Below, in pieces: positions 54,076 to 62,938 of a stretch of DNA of 64,000 nucleotides. The stretch lies in the NCBI RefSeq assembly GCF_900299525.1, contig NZ_OMKA01000001.1:558001-622000 (forward strand), in the 5' to 3' direction. Numbering within the stretch: position 1 is the first letter of the stretch; the number at the start of each line of letters is the position of its first letter. The notes beneath the pieces are model-generated. The model saw only the letters and a program-made list of their open reading frames with translations, was not told where the DNA came from and ran no database searches. The position numbers were made by a program, and so were the translations under genes. The DNA comes from Aquimarina sp. Aq78 (GTDB taxonomy: Bacteria; Bacteroidota; Bacteroidia; Flavobacteriales; Flavobacteriaceae).

Positions 54076-56160
54076 TTATTTTACAAAAAACTTTTGAGTA
54101 AGAGTTGTACCACTATTGGTAACTTTTACAAAATAGATACCAGTAGATAACTTACTAATATCTACTGTTTTTCTTACTACATTTCCTCCCGGAGGTGTTT
54201 TAAGATCTATGATCTCTAATGTTCTTCCATTCATATCTTTGATACTGATTTGAGAAGAAGATTTTGCATTACTAATTTCCAGGTTTAAAAGATCTTTTGC
54301 TGGATTAGGGAATGCTTTAAATTGTAATCCTCCTGTTGGCCCATCCCCACCAAAAGCAGAGAATGCTCCTCCACAAGGTCCTAGGTTAGTCCATCCGTTA
54401 GAAGTTAGTTCATATAAAGAACCATTATAAGTTACTCTATCTCCTACATTATAAATCGTACCTTGAGAATATGGTGCTACTCCAGAACAAGGATCAGTTG
54501 TTGTAGTACATGGTCCTAAATTGGTCCATCCGTTAAAAGTTAGTTCGTATAAAGAACCATTATAGGTTACCCTATCTCCTACATTATAAACTGTACCTGA
54601 AGAATATGGTGCTACACCATCACAGTTACCGCCACCACTACTACAATTTCCTGAAGAGTTATAGGTTGTTTGGCCACAAGCAATAGTAAAATTATCTACA
54701 GTATCTCCCGAAGCTTTTTTGGCTTGCCATGCGCTTCCTATAGTAGTATTTGCATTATATGAGCCTCCTGCATTGGCAGATCCCTGTAAAGAATTGTTCT
54801 GGAAATACTCTAAAGTACAATCTGTATTATTGCTAAATGTTACAGATATAGCATCTCCTGTATTACACCCTCCACCGTCACAAGTCTGTATACAATTTGA
54901 TCTCGAAATGTGATTACGGATCACATTAGCAGGTTGAGAGCCGAACCCTAGGCTAAAATCCACCCCAACACTAGTTTGCGGACAATAGCTCATAATGGTT
55001 CCTCCTCCTGCAGGATTCCCTGGTAATCTACAGTTTCCTTCTACACGGCCAGCACAACCATCTATAGCTGTATTATTACCGTTCCACACACATGCATGTG
55101 TATGACGTGATCCTACATTATGTCCTGTTTCATGAGAAATTAAGAATACATCGAAAGAATAAGTAGGTACATTACTAAAACTACCTTTAATACCAGAAAC
55201 TGCATAATTCTTAGAACCACACAAACCTCCAATAGAAGCAGCTAATCCTCCATTAAATGAATAATTAACCAGATGTGCTAAATCTGCTCCATTAAGACCA
55301 TTATTTCTCCTATATCTACCATAGCTATCAAGATTAGAATTCTGAAATGGTTCATTAGAACTCCAAGCTTTGGTACCAGATAATTTAAGAGTTATCTGAT
55401 CATTGGCATACAGGGCAGCAACCTGATTAAATAAAGTTTCCATATAATTAGTAGCCTGTTGTTCTCCTCCTTTATCCCTAACAATATCTGCGGCTATATC
55501 GAAGAACATTTTTACACACTTTGCTGCTGATTTACTCTGTGGATTATAAGACAATTCTTCGAGAGTGTATCCTTTTTCCATGTTGTCTTCTACATGGCAA
55601 GAAAAATCATTTATATGACTAAGTTCCTTGTCCTTATAGATAATATGGTTCTTGCTATTACTTAAAGCACCCAATACTATACTTCCTTGACCATTCGGAC
55701 TAATAAAACCAGATACATTATCTTTATAAAAACTGATAGCTACCAGAGAATTAGACTGTCCGCTTACCACACCTCTATAATGTGCTATACCAGAAGAAGG
55801 CAATACTTTATCCAAAGTACCTTTAGCCAAAAAATCATCTGTTTTAATATTCACTTTTACAAGATCAACCGACATTGCTGATTTCTGCCCAGGAATACTC
55901 AAATTCATAGTATTTGGGTAACTCCCTTGCAAAGATTTCATCTTATTTTGATCTAATGAGAATAACACATAATCATGAAGTCCTTTAGGAAGTTTTAGGT
56001 TATTTTTTTGTTTATTTATTATTTTGAAAAGTTGAATTTTTTCAAAAGCCGAACCAGAATTTTTTTGTTGAGATACTAGATCTCTAGCCTTTTGTGGTTG
56101 AGTTTGCGCAAAGCTCATTACTGTAAAAAGAGCAATTGCGATTGTTAATATACGTTTCAT
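54076..56160 (-). CDS. Secreted reprolysin-like zinc metalloprotease with CBM5/12-like repeats and T9SS sorting domain
   Basis: A 694-residue exported protease. Signal peptide to about AQTQ (residue 18-21); propeptide-like region to about 205; catalytic domain about 210-425 with HETGHNVGSRHTH, giving zinc ligands His343, His347, His353 and Glu344, typical of M12B/reprolysin-like enzymes; then a small Cys-containing beta module (about 435-510); two nearly identical 40-residue CBM5/12-like repeats (GVAPYSSGTVYNVGDRVTYN and GVAPYSQGTIYNVGDRVTYN) and a C-terminal type A T9SS sorting domain (PNPAKDLLNLEIS through STGIYFVKV). It would leave the cell by type IX secretion. The repeats suggest binding to chitin-like or other polymers. 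It is bracketed by miaE copy 2 and a miaE 3' fragment. Confidence 0.9.
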   Translation of the reverse strand: MKRILTIAIALFTVMSFAQTQPQKARDLVSQQKNSGSAFEKIQLFKIINKQKNNLKLPKGLHDYVLFSLDQNKMKSLQGSYPNTMNLSIPGQKSAMSVDLVKVNIKTDDFLAKGTLDKVLPSSGIAHYRGVVSGQSNSLVAISFYKDNVSGFISPNGQGSIVLGALSNSKNHIIYKDKELSHINDFSCHVEDNMEKGYTLEELSYNPQSKSAAKCVKMFFDIAADIVRDKGGEQQATNYMETLFNQVAALYANDQITLKLSGTKAWSSNEPFQNSNLDSYGRYRRNNGLNGADLAHLVNYSFNGGLAASIGGLCGSKNYAVSGIKGSFSNVPTYSFDVFLISHETGHNVGSRHTHACVWNGNNTAIDGCAGRVEGNCRLPGNPAGGGTIMSYCPQTSVGVDFSLGFGSQPANVIRNHISRSNCIQTCDGGGCNTGDAISVTFSNNTDCTLEYFQNNSLQGSANAGGSYNANTTIGSAWQAKKASGDTVDNFTIACGQTTYNSSGNCSSGGGNCDGVAPYSSGTVYNVGDRVTYNGSLYELTFNGWTNLGPCTTTTDPCSGVAPYSQGTIYNVGDRVTYNGSLYELTSNGWTNLGPCGGAFSAFGGDGPTGGLQFKAFPNPAKDLLNLEISNAKSSSQISIKDMNGRTLEIIDLKTPPGGNVVRKTVDISKLSTGIYFVKVTNSGTTLTQKFFVK
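54373..54483 (-). repeat. CBM5/12-like repeat unit 2 (C-terminal)
   Basis: 111-nt unit that encodes GVAPYSQGTIYNVGDRVTYN and onward to GPC; period to the other unit is 135 nt. Confidence 0.8.
54508..54618 (-). repeat. CBM5/12-like repeat unit 1
   Basis: 111-nt unit nearly identical to 54373-54483; only about four residue differences, so the duplication is recent or kept uniform by conversion. Confidence 0.8.
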
Positions 56161-56916
56161 TTTTTTGATTTTAAGATTTGAATATTTAATTAATAATGGC
56201 TGACCCCCAAACCATTAACTCTAAAAATTTCATATTAATTAGTTCTAAATAAAACTATAAAGTTGACATACCACATTAATGTGTTAAATTCTAAAATAAC
56301 ACACTAATTATGTAACATAAGTAGAGTTTATCTAAATAGAAAATGATGCTACACATTAAAACTTTAAGAGTTTTAATAGTAATTTGTATTAGTTAAAAAA
56401 TTTAGTTTAAATGCAAAAGAAGTGATCGTAGAATTATTGAAGAATAATTTACGAGACCATTTATATCTCACTGTTAGAAAAATCATACCCAATAATAGTA
56501 ATTGAATGAATGAGCTCACAGATTGAGGTAACTTTGCACCGATTATTGGGAAATAACTAAATCGCAGTTATTCTAACAGTGAATACTGCCAAAAGCCTTG
56601 TGGATTGTAATAGTAACATTTTAGTCAAATTTGTGTTAATTAAAGTTACTGCTAAATTGATAAAAAAAATAAATATAATCAATTAACACATGTCCCAAAA
56701 CATGTAATAAGACATCTTAATTCATGTTTTAAGTCAACGCAAATAACTTAAAATCATAGCACTAACCTTTTTTACATCATTCAAACCAAAGACTTCGTAA
56801 AACCTGTTTTGGAGCTCTCTTTGGTTTGATTCTTTCTACTAATTTGCTACTTCGCTTACCTTTACTATATCCAAAATATTTGTCTCTAAATTTTAATATT
56901 TTGAAACATATCGCTT
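56161..56916. other. Gene-free 750-nt stretch with inverted repeats
   Basis: No convincing reading frame in either direction. It holds short palindromes near 56272, a 115-nt imperfect hairpin (56468-56582) with a TAACTTTG box inside its loop (56529-56536), and an 11-bp inverted repeat TCAAACCAAAG / CTTTGGTTTGA at 56781-56791 and 56819-56829. It ends where the miaE fragment begins. It may be debris of an insertion or hold an unannotated RNA; I cannot decide. Confidence 0.55.
56468..56582. repeat. 115-nt hairpin with two-part stem
   Basis: Outer arms TCACTGTTAGAA (56468-56479) and TTCTAACAGTGA (56571-56582) are perfectly complementary over 12 bp. Inner arms CCCAATAAT and ATTATTGGG (about 56488-56496 and 56552-56560) add 9 bp. 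It has no transposase nearby. Confidence 0.6.
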
Positions 56917-57050
56917 ATTATACTATGGTTTTAAATTTTGCACGCCAATATGGAAATCGTGAAGAAGTTGACAAAAAGTGGCAGGAATTGCTAATTTTTG
57001 AAGCAGAAATAATGAAATCTTGGGGGAATAAAGAGGCAATTCACGGATAA
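56917..57050 (+). pseudogene. miaE: miaE 3' fragment (direct repeat of 53690-53823)
   Basis: 134 nt encoding the last 44 residues of MiaE copy 2 with few changes (Phe to Val, Leu to Trp, Thr to Ala) and its stop codon. The upstream 60% of the gene, including the first diiron motif, is missing, so it cannot be functional. Its frame stays open by chance to 56826, but the preceding residues have no resemblance to MiaE. It lies beyond the metalloprotease gene, so the 3.2 kb from 53690 to 57050 is bracketed by direct repeats, as expected after insertion or unequal exchange at the 3' end of miaE. Confidence 0.85.
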
Positions 57051-57068
57051 GCAAAATGGATGAAAATA

Positions 57069-57098
57069 GAATAAAGCTACCTTTCGATAGCTTTATTC
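57069..57098. terminator. Hairpin after the miaE fragment
   Basis: GAATAAAGCT (57069-57078) pairs with AGCTTTATTC (57089-57098). A clear U-run is missing on both strands, so termination strength is uncertain. It lies past the end of the minus-strand gene at 57197. Confidence 0.45.
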
Positions 57099-57196
57099 AT
57101 TACATCACAAGTAAAGATAATATAACAATCTGAACTGTGAAAACGGACTTTTAGCCCTTACCGCATAGATTGGTATACGGATTAACACTTATCTCC

Positions 57197-57928
57197 TTAA
57201 AATGGTATAAAAGCAGATACTTTATAAAACTCGTCCGATGCACCTACATCTGTAACCAGGTTAGCTCCCGCAGAAAATCTAAATGCCATACCGTTATCAA
57301 GTTTTAGTTTTACAGAACCTCCCAAATAACGATATATCTGTATATTCTTATTAACATCGTCATTTTCTAGGTTCATAAAGGCTAATTCTTCAAAAAAACC
57401 ACCTAACACTAAACGATCGCTTACATTAATTCCGGGTGCAGCCCAAAAAAGAAGTAGATCTTTGGTCGAGATATCTTCTCTATCTCTTAATGATTTATAA
57501 TAAGCTAAATACGCTTCGATATCAAAAATGGAGTTATGAAACGCCACAAAAGTATTAGGGATTACAGCCTCTCCTATCTTAGTCCCTGCAACATCCGAAA
57601 AGAATTTACCATGGGCAAACCCAACTCCTGGATTAAGAAATAATTTTCCGTCCATTAGTTTAAATCCTAATCCAATACCTGTTTCTAATAATTGATCACT
57701 ACCAGATTCTGGAGTTCCGAAGGAAGGATTTGTCCAGAACATACTATAAAAAGTAATATCAAAATTTTTATTAGTTTCAAAACCTCCTAAAAATAGGGTT
57801 GAAAACCCTGCAACACTGTTTTGAATCACTTTTACCGCTAATGTTGCTTTTTTCTTTTTCTCTTCTTGTCCTTGTATCGTTGAATACTGAAAACTTATTG
57901 CAATTAATAATATTATGAATTTTTTCAT
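57197..57928 (-). CDS. Secreted beta-barrel-like protein, unknown function
   Basis: A 243-residue protein with signal peptide (to about IQGQE, residue 20) and alternating strand pattern (LLETGIGLGFKLMDGKLFLNPGVGFAHG; AFRFSAGANLVTDVG), ending FYKVSAFIPF with a terminal aromatic, so an outer-membrane barrel is likely. It starts 31 nt after the enoyl-CoA hydratase gene and may be co-transcribed, but the connection is not understood. No family name is certain. Confidence 0.75.
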   Translation of the reverse strand: MKKFIILLIAISFQYSTIQGQEEKKKKATLAVKVIQNSVAGFSTLFLGGFETNKNFDITFYSMFWTNPSFGTPESGSDQLLETGIGLGFKLMDGKLFLNPGVGFAHGKFFSDVAGTKIGEAVIPNTFVAFHNSIFDIEAYLAYYKSLRDREDISTKDLLLFWAAPGINVSDRLVLGGFFEELAFMNLENDDVNKNIQIYRYLGGSVKLKLDNGMAFRFSAGANLVTDVGASDEFYKVSAFIPF

Positions 57929-57958
57929 GATTTAGTTTCTTTAAAATGTGTTTAATGA

Positions 57959-58750
57959 TTAGTGAGCTTGAATGGTCTGTTTTTTATTAGGTATAGAAAA
58001 ATCAGCTTTTCTTTTTTCTACAAAAGCCTGCATACCTTCTTTTTGATGTTCTGTGGCGAATAGTGCATGAAAGGCTCTTCTTTCATAAAGTACCCCTTCG
58101 CGAAGACTTAACTCCATAGCTCTATCTATAGTTTCTCTGGCAACCATAGCTGTTGTCTTACTATAAGAAGCAATAATTGCTGCTGCTTCTACAGATTCTT
58201 CTAGTAAGGTTTCTACTGGTATTATGCGAGACACCAGACCTGATCGTTCTGCTTCTTCTGCATTCATTAAACGTCCGGTAAGAATCAAATCCATAGCTTT
58301 TGTTTTTCCTACCATTTTTGTTAAGCGTTGGGTCCCACCAATCCCTGGAATCACTCCCAGTTTTATTTCTGGTTGACCAAATTTTGCTGTATTAGATGCA
58401 TAGATAATATCACACATCATAGCTAATTCACATCCCCCACCTAAGGCATACCCAGATACGGCTGCGATTTTAGGGGTTCTAATTGCTGTAAAAGCTTCCC
58501 AGGCGGCAAAATAATCTTCATGAAACATATCCATATAGGATTTATTTTCCATTTCTTTTATATCTGCTCCTGCTGCAAACGCTTTTTTAGATCCTGTGAT
58601 TACAAAACAACCTACACTTGGATCTTTATCTAATTTCTGCATAACAGAAACCATTTCCAGCATCAATGCACTATTTAGTGCATTTAGTGCTTTTGGGCGA
58701 TTTAAGGTTATAATCACTACCCGTTTTCTTTGTTCGATTTTTATATTCAT
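57959..58750 (-). CDS. Enoyl-CoA hydratase/isomerase family protein
   Basis: A 263-residue crotonase-fold enzyme. The oxyanion segment [10 protein letters not shown], the first catalytic Glu in [11 protein letters not shown] and the second in [19 protein letters not shown] are present, as in true 2-enoyl-CoA hydratases of beta-oxidation. It lies 130 nt downstream of the adenylation/membrane-reductase gene on the same strand, so they may be one transcript, with a possible shared role in acyl-substrate metabolism; the gap is large enough for an independent promoter. Confidence 0.92.
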   Translation of the reverse strand: MNIKIEQRKRVVIITLNRPKALNALNSALMLEMVSVMQKLDKDPSVGCFVITGSKKAFAAGADIKEMENKSYMDMFHEDYFAAWEAFTAIRTPKIAAVSGYALGGGCELAMMCDIIYASNTAKFGQPEIKLGVIPGIGGTQRLTKMVGKTKAMDLILTGRLMNAEEAERSGLVSRIIPVETLLEESVEAAAIIASYSKTTAMVARETIDRAMELSLREGVLYERRAFHALFATEHQKEGMQAFVEKRKADFSIPNKKQTIQAH

Positions 58751-58880
58751 AGTTTTAATTTTTACATAGCATCCCCTATAGACTGTCTACTGTTTTTTAA
58801 GACGTCTGTATTAAAATTGTTAGTTTCCGCTATATGTTGTTGTATAAAAAAGTTGAGTTTGTGTTAGTACGTATTTAAGT

Positions 58881-61800
58881 TTAAGAATCCCAAATTGCGC
58901 CATACGCAGGTATTCCCCTACTTTCCATTCCGTAAACTACTTTCCAGGTAAGTTTTTTATTAGAAATACATATTACTGCTTCTGCATCAAAATCTTTATA
59001 TGCTTTGTATGCGAGTTTCACCATATCGGGTTTTCCATGGGCATCTGTATCCCATATGATAGCTTCTGGTTGTGATTCGAGAATCTCTTCTACCAATTCA
59101 TCTCCATATGTTTTTCTTGGATTTCGTGTTGCCCATATTAAACGAGCGGGAGTTTCTTGAGAAAAAAGGTGAGGTAAACAGGGGCCAATACCACTACCTG
59201 TTGCTACCCAAATGACTTTTTTAAATAGCTTATCAACATTTCCTACTCCTGCAGTAGTGATTCCTTTAACCCACAAGTGTTTTGGCATATCATCAATAAG
59301 ATCACCTGTCCAATCCCCAGCTCTGGAGATAGTTAATCGAAATCCATCTCTACCAGGCTCTGGTACATTTGCAAAAGAATGCCACTCCATTAAAGGATCT
59401 CTACTAATTGCTGTAGAGGAACCGGCAAAAGGAGTTTCTCCATAATTGAATCTTGCGAGAATAACATGATTTGATGGTCTTGTAATATCGACTTCTACTT
59501 TTTTTAATCTTAGCCATGGTAATACAATACTAATCGTTATTAATGTTAATGCCCAAAAATTAAAAGAATTGAATAAATTGCTTAAAAAGGGTTGTTCTGA
59601 ACCATTATCACTTAATATAAGCATCGTTTGTATCCAAAATAGTACTAGTGCTGTCCATCCACCAAATCGATGAGTTTTTTCAAAACTATTATGAAATTTT
59701 GCTCTTAATTTTGGTAGAGCCATTATAATCATAAAAACTAAAATCCCTGTAAGCATAGTAGTTACCCATAACAACATAATATCCTTAGAAGTTTCGTTTT
59801 GGGGATTAAAGAAATCATAGTACAAGGATCCCATAAATACTATAAACCAAAGGGTTCCGCTTATAGTTCCTCCTATATGAATTCCTCCAAAATGATATAT
59901 TTTCCCCGCCCTTCTTCTTATTGACAAAGGCCAACTGGTAGGGATACTGGTAGCTACCCAAAACAGAAAATTAATAATATATTGTTGCCTGATAAGGATT
60001 CCTATTGTGAAATTAATTAGTGTAATTTTAGCTATTATGTCTAAGCGCATTTCTTGCTGAGACCACCAATTTCCTTCTGTTACCCCATAGATCATAACTC
60101 CAATATTTGCTATTAAAAGCAATGCAAATAAGCGATAATAGTGCATTAGCTTTTCTCCTTTCCATATCCTGCTAAATGATTTTTTCTGAGGAGGTAGCTG
60201 TACCACTTCTAAATTGGGAATTTCTTCATTCCCTGTAGGTTTTTGATCTATTTTTATGTTTGTTGCTTTTTTTTCTTGTTCTTCTTTCAGAGGGATCAAA
60301 TTCATTAATTTTTTTTTATCGATTTTACCACGATCTGTCATTGGAAGTTCTGGCATAGCGACCACTATTGCCGGAACACAGTAATATGGTAGTACTTCTT
60401 CTACTTGTTTTTTAACCTTTTCCTGATCAATATCCTCTGGACTTACAAAGGATATTAATGTTCTATTATCTATTTTTAAGGTTGCTGCTCTTTTACTATC
60501 TGGCATTTTTTCTATAATAGAGGATACAGAATCTAATTCTACTCTAAAGCCACATATTTTTACCTGATCATCGGTTCTTCCTAAATGTTCTAATTCACCG
60601 TCTAAAGTCCATCTCCCTAAGTCTCGTGTTCTGAACATTTTTTTACCTTGACCAAGAAATGGGTCATCCACATATCTTTCATTTGTTAATTCTGGGTTAT
60701 TGATATATCCATGAGTTACACAAAGACCTCCAGCCCACATTTCTCCTGCTTCACCTATGCCACAAGGTTTTAGGTTTTCATCTAAAACATATACTGTATT
60801 ATTGGGTGTAGGTTTTCCTATGGTAAGTAATTCATCTGTTGGGAAAAACCGCTTTACGGTATTGATAATTGTAATTTCGGTAGGTCCACAAGAATTATGA
60901 AAGGCACAAAATGAAGACCAGTTTTCTGCCAAAACCCTTGGACAAGGTTCTCCTGCAACTATAGCCACACGAACATTCTGACAACGTGTAACATCCAATG
61001 AACTAAGAATCGTTGGTGTAGAAATCACTACATCTACCTCACTTACCGTTTCTTGAATATTTTTTCCCCGTATAACTAAAGTAGCTCCATTTGCGAGGCT
61101 CCCCAAAATTTCCCATACAGACATATCAAAAGCAATACTTAAAATTTGTCCTACTTTTAACCCGGGTCTCATCCCCAAATTACCAGGTGATGTGAGGAGT
61201 ATATTACATGTATTTCCATGGCTAACCTGTACTCCGTTGGGTTCTCCGGTTGTACCTGATGTAAAAATTATATAGCAAATATCATTTTCAGTAACAGGTA
61301 TACGTGGTAATGTTATTTCCTCACTGCTATTTGCATTTGATTTCAAAAAATCGTCTATTACGATAAGTTTACTATCATCTACTACTGGTACTAAATCTTC
61401 AAATTCTGATAAAGTGAGTATTAAATTTATACTTGCCGATTTGATAACATACCTTAGCTGTTCATCTTTGGCTAATCCAATATGTTGAGGAACATAAGCT
61501 CCTCCTGCTTTTAAGATGGCTAATATCCCTACTAACATTGGTATTGATCGTTGAACGAACAATCCAACATTATCGCCTTTTTGAACTCCATTTTTTATAA
61601 GTTCTAAAGCCAGTAAATTTGCTTGATAGTTTAATTCTTTATACGTGATTATTTTATCTAAATGACTAGCAGCAATGGTATTAGGGCTTACCTTAGCATG
61701 GGCTTCAAATGCATGATGTATGCATCTATATGGAACTCTGGTTATTGGCCCCTGACCAAATCTTTGAAAAAGATATTGATCTGGTAATGATAAGTTTGCT

Positions 61801-61901
61801 ATTGTAGATTTTATAAAAGTATCGCCTGGTACTATGGGTATATACCCAAAAGTGTCACGTACTTCTGCTTCAGAAGTAGCATGAGAAACTGTAGTTTCCA
61901 T
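58881..61901 (-). CDS. Adenylation domain fused to membrane flavo-oxidoreductase, no carrier domain
   Basis: A 1006-residue protein of two unrelated halves. Residues about 55-535 are an NRPS-type AMP-binding domain: A3 TSGTTGEPNG (214-223; Asn replaces the common Lys), A4 FDMSVWE (258-264), A5 NSCGPTE (336-342), A7/A8 FRTRDLGRW (423-431) and GRTDDQVKICGFRVE (441-455), A10 DRGKID (523-528) with its Lys. There is no GGxS carrier site. A 50-residue linker leads to about six hydrophobic segments between 588 and 797 with His pairs at 670/675 and 737/744, then a ferredoxin-reductase-like domain with NAD(P)-loop WVATGSGIGPC (898-908). It resembles fungal TmpA-type membrane flavoproteins in its rear half, by my recollection only. 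Substrate unknown. Confidence 0.88.
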   Translation of the reverse strand: METTVSHATSEAEVRDTFGYIPIVPGDTFIKSTIANLSLPDQYLFQRFGQGPITRVPYRCIHHAFEAHAKVSPNTIAASHLDKIITYKELNYQANLLALELIKNGVQKGDNVGLFVQRSIPMLVGILAILKAGGAYVPQHIGLAKDEQLRYVIKSASINLILTLSEFEDLVPVVDDSKLIVIDDFLKSNANSSEEITLPRIPVTENDICYIIFTSGTTGEPNGVQVSHGNTCNILLTSPGNLGMRPGLKVGQILSIAFDMSVWEILGSLANGATLVIRGKNIQETVSEVDVVISTPTILSSLDVTRCQNVRVAIVAGEPCPRVLAENWSSFCAFHNSCGPTEITIINTVKRFFPTDELLTIGKPTPNNTVYVLDENLKPCGIGEAGEMWAGGLCVTHGYINNPELTNERYVDDPFLGQGKKMFRTRDLGRWTLDGELEHLGRTDDQVKICGFRVELDSVSSIIEKMPDSKRAATLKIDNRTLISFVSPEDIDQEKVKKQVEEVLPYYCVPAIVVAMPELPMTDRGKIDKKKLMNLIPLKEEQEKKATNIKIDQKPTGNEEIPNLEVVQLPPQKKSFSRIWKGEKLMHYYRLFALLLIANIGVMIYGVTEGNWWSQQEMRLDIIAKITLINFTIGILIRQQYIINFLFWVATSIPTSWPLSIRRRAGKIYHFGGIHIGGTISGTLWFIVFMGSLYYDFFNPQNETSKDIMLLWVTTMLTGILVFMIIMALPKLRAKFHNSFEKTHRFGGWTALVLFWIQTMLILSDNGSEQPFLSNLFNSFNFWALTLITISIVLPWLRLKKVEVDITRPSNHVILARFNYGETPFAGSSTAISRDPLMEWHSFANVPEPGRDGFRLTISRAGDWTGDLIDDMPKHLWVKGITTAGVGNVDKLFKKVIWVATGSGIGPCLPHLFSQETPARLIWATRNPRKTYGDELVEEILESQPEAIIWDTDAHGKPDMVKLAYKAYKDFDAEAVICISNKKLTWKVVYGMESRGIPAYGAIWDS

Positions 61902-62264
61902 AACAAAAATACCTTTCTAGTTTAATCTACTAAATGAAATTATCTGATATAGTCTTCTGGGAATACTATTTTTATAGAGATGATGTATACCTCTACACGT
62001 TGAGTTTGTGCGCTTCATAAGTTTGTGCAAATTAAGAGTTAATATTTGTTGCATCGAAATTAGAAACGTTTAAAAATTATGGGTATAAAAATTCTAACAC
62101 TAAATCATTTTTATTTTAGTTATGATTAGTATAATATTACATTTTTAACGTAAAAAAAATATGTGTAAATCACATGAAAAAACCTAACAATATGTTAATA
62201 ATGTAATTTTTTAACATTTATTTTACGAAAATCATTAAGTAATTCAATTTCTAAAAATACCCCT
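61902..62264. promoter_or_regulatory. Divergent control region between adenylation/oxidoreductase gene and Crp/Fnr gene
   Basis: 363 nt without a gene. Repeated or symmetric elements: GTTTGTGC twice in direct orientation at 62004-62011 and 62021-62028; palindrome ATGTG-N5-CACAT at 62161-62175; and ATGTTAA (62192-62198) with TTAACAT (62211-62217). The dyads have the size of Crp/Fnr half-sites and lie just upstream of the Crp-type gene. No standard TAnnTTTG box was found. Confidence 0.5.
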
Positions 62265-62918
62265 ATGTACTTTGAATTATTAAAGATTCTAGTAGAAAAC
62301 AATCAATATAAGTGTAATATTTATTATCAAAATGAGATTATAAAAAGTACAGGAACATGCTCAAAGAAGATCTATCTTATTAAGAATGGTGTAATGAAAA
62401 TTGGTTGTTTTACTAACCATGGAGAAGAAGAAGTTCTTATTATATTGACAAAAAATCAAGTTTTTGGTGCAAGTACGATTTTTATAGACTTTTGCTCATA
62501 TTGTATTTATGAATCTCTTAGTGAAGAAACAAAAGTGTATGAATTTGATAAAAACATCATACAAAAGGCTATAAAAAAAAATCCAGATCTATATAAAGAT
62601 TTTTTATCAATACTTGGAAAGGAATATCAAGAATATGAAAATAGAATAAAAACACTTCAAATTCAATCCGCAGAATTGCGGCTAATAAAAGTGCTTTTTG
62701 AATTTAAAGAGAAATTTGGATGTCCTTACAATTCGGAAAAAATTATTATACATTCTCCTCTTAATCAAAATGAGCTGTCCAACTATATTAGAGTTTCTAG
62801 AGTGACAATCAATAAAATCATTAATAAACTGAACAGTAATCTTGTGTTAGAATACAGCAATAAAAGTATTATTATAAAGAAGTCCTTCTTTGATAATTAT
62901 AAGCAATATAATACATAG
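62265..62918 (+). CDS. Crp/Fnr-family transcriptional regulator
   Basis: A 217-residue protein with a cyclic-nucleotide-binding-type beta-roll (about 20-120; KIYLIKNGVMKIGCFTNHGEEEVLIILTKNQVFG), dimer helix and a C-terminal HTH (NQNELSNYIRVSRVTINKIINKLN). The Arg/Glu pair for cAMP binding (RSA-type phosphate cassette) is not evident, so cAMP is unlikely to be the ligand; the family also senses redox, O2 or NO. Cys residues (Cys18, Cys30, Cys45, Cys77, Cys81) cluster in the N-terminal half, but do not match the FNR spacing. Divergent from the adenylation/oxidoreductase gene. Confidence 0.9.
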   Translation: MYFELLKILVENNQYKCNIYYQNEIIKSTGTCSKKIYLIKNGVMKIGCFTNHGEEEVLIILTKNQVFGASTIFIDFCSYCIYESLSEETKVYEFDKNIIQKAIKKNPDLYKDFLSILGKEYQEYENRIKTLQIQSAELRLIKVLFEFKEKFGCPYNSEKIIIHSPLNQNELSNYIRVSRVTINKIINKLNSNLVLEYSNKSIIIKKSFFDNYKQYNT

Positions 62919-62935
62919 TGTATTTTTTACACTAT
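62915..62935. terminator. Hairpin between converging genes
   Basis: ATAGTGTA (62915-62922) pairs with TACACTAT (62928-62935), loop TTTTT; the stem includes the regulator's stop codon. No strong T-run after it. Confidence 0.4.
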
Positions 62936-62938
62936 ATA

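Noticed and set aside
56826..56916. N-terminal extension of the frame preceding the miaE fragment
   Set aside because: The residues do not resemble MiaE or any other protein; the frame is open by chance in AT-rich DNA.
58881..61901. NRPS biosynthetic cluster
   Set aside because: Only an adenylation domain is present; no condensation, carrier or thioesterase domains occur in the flanks.
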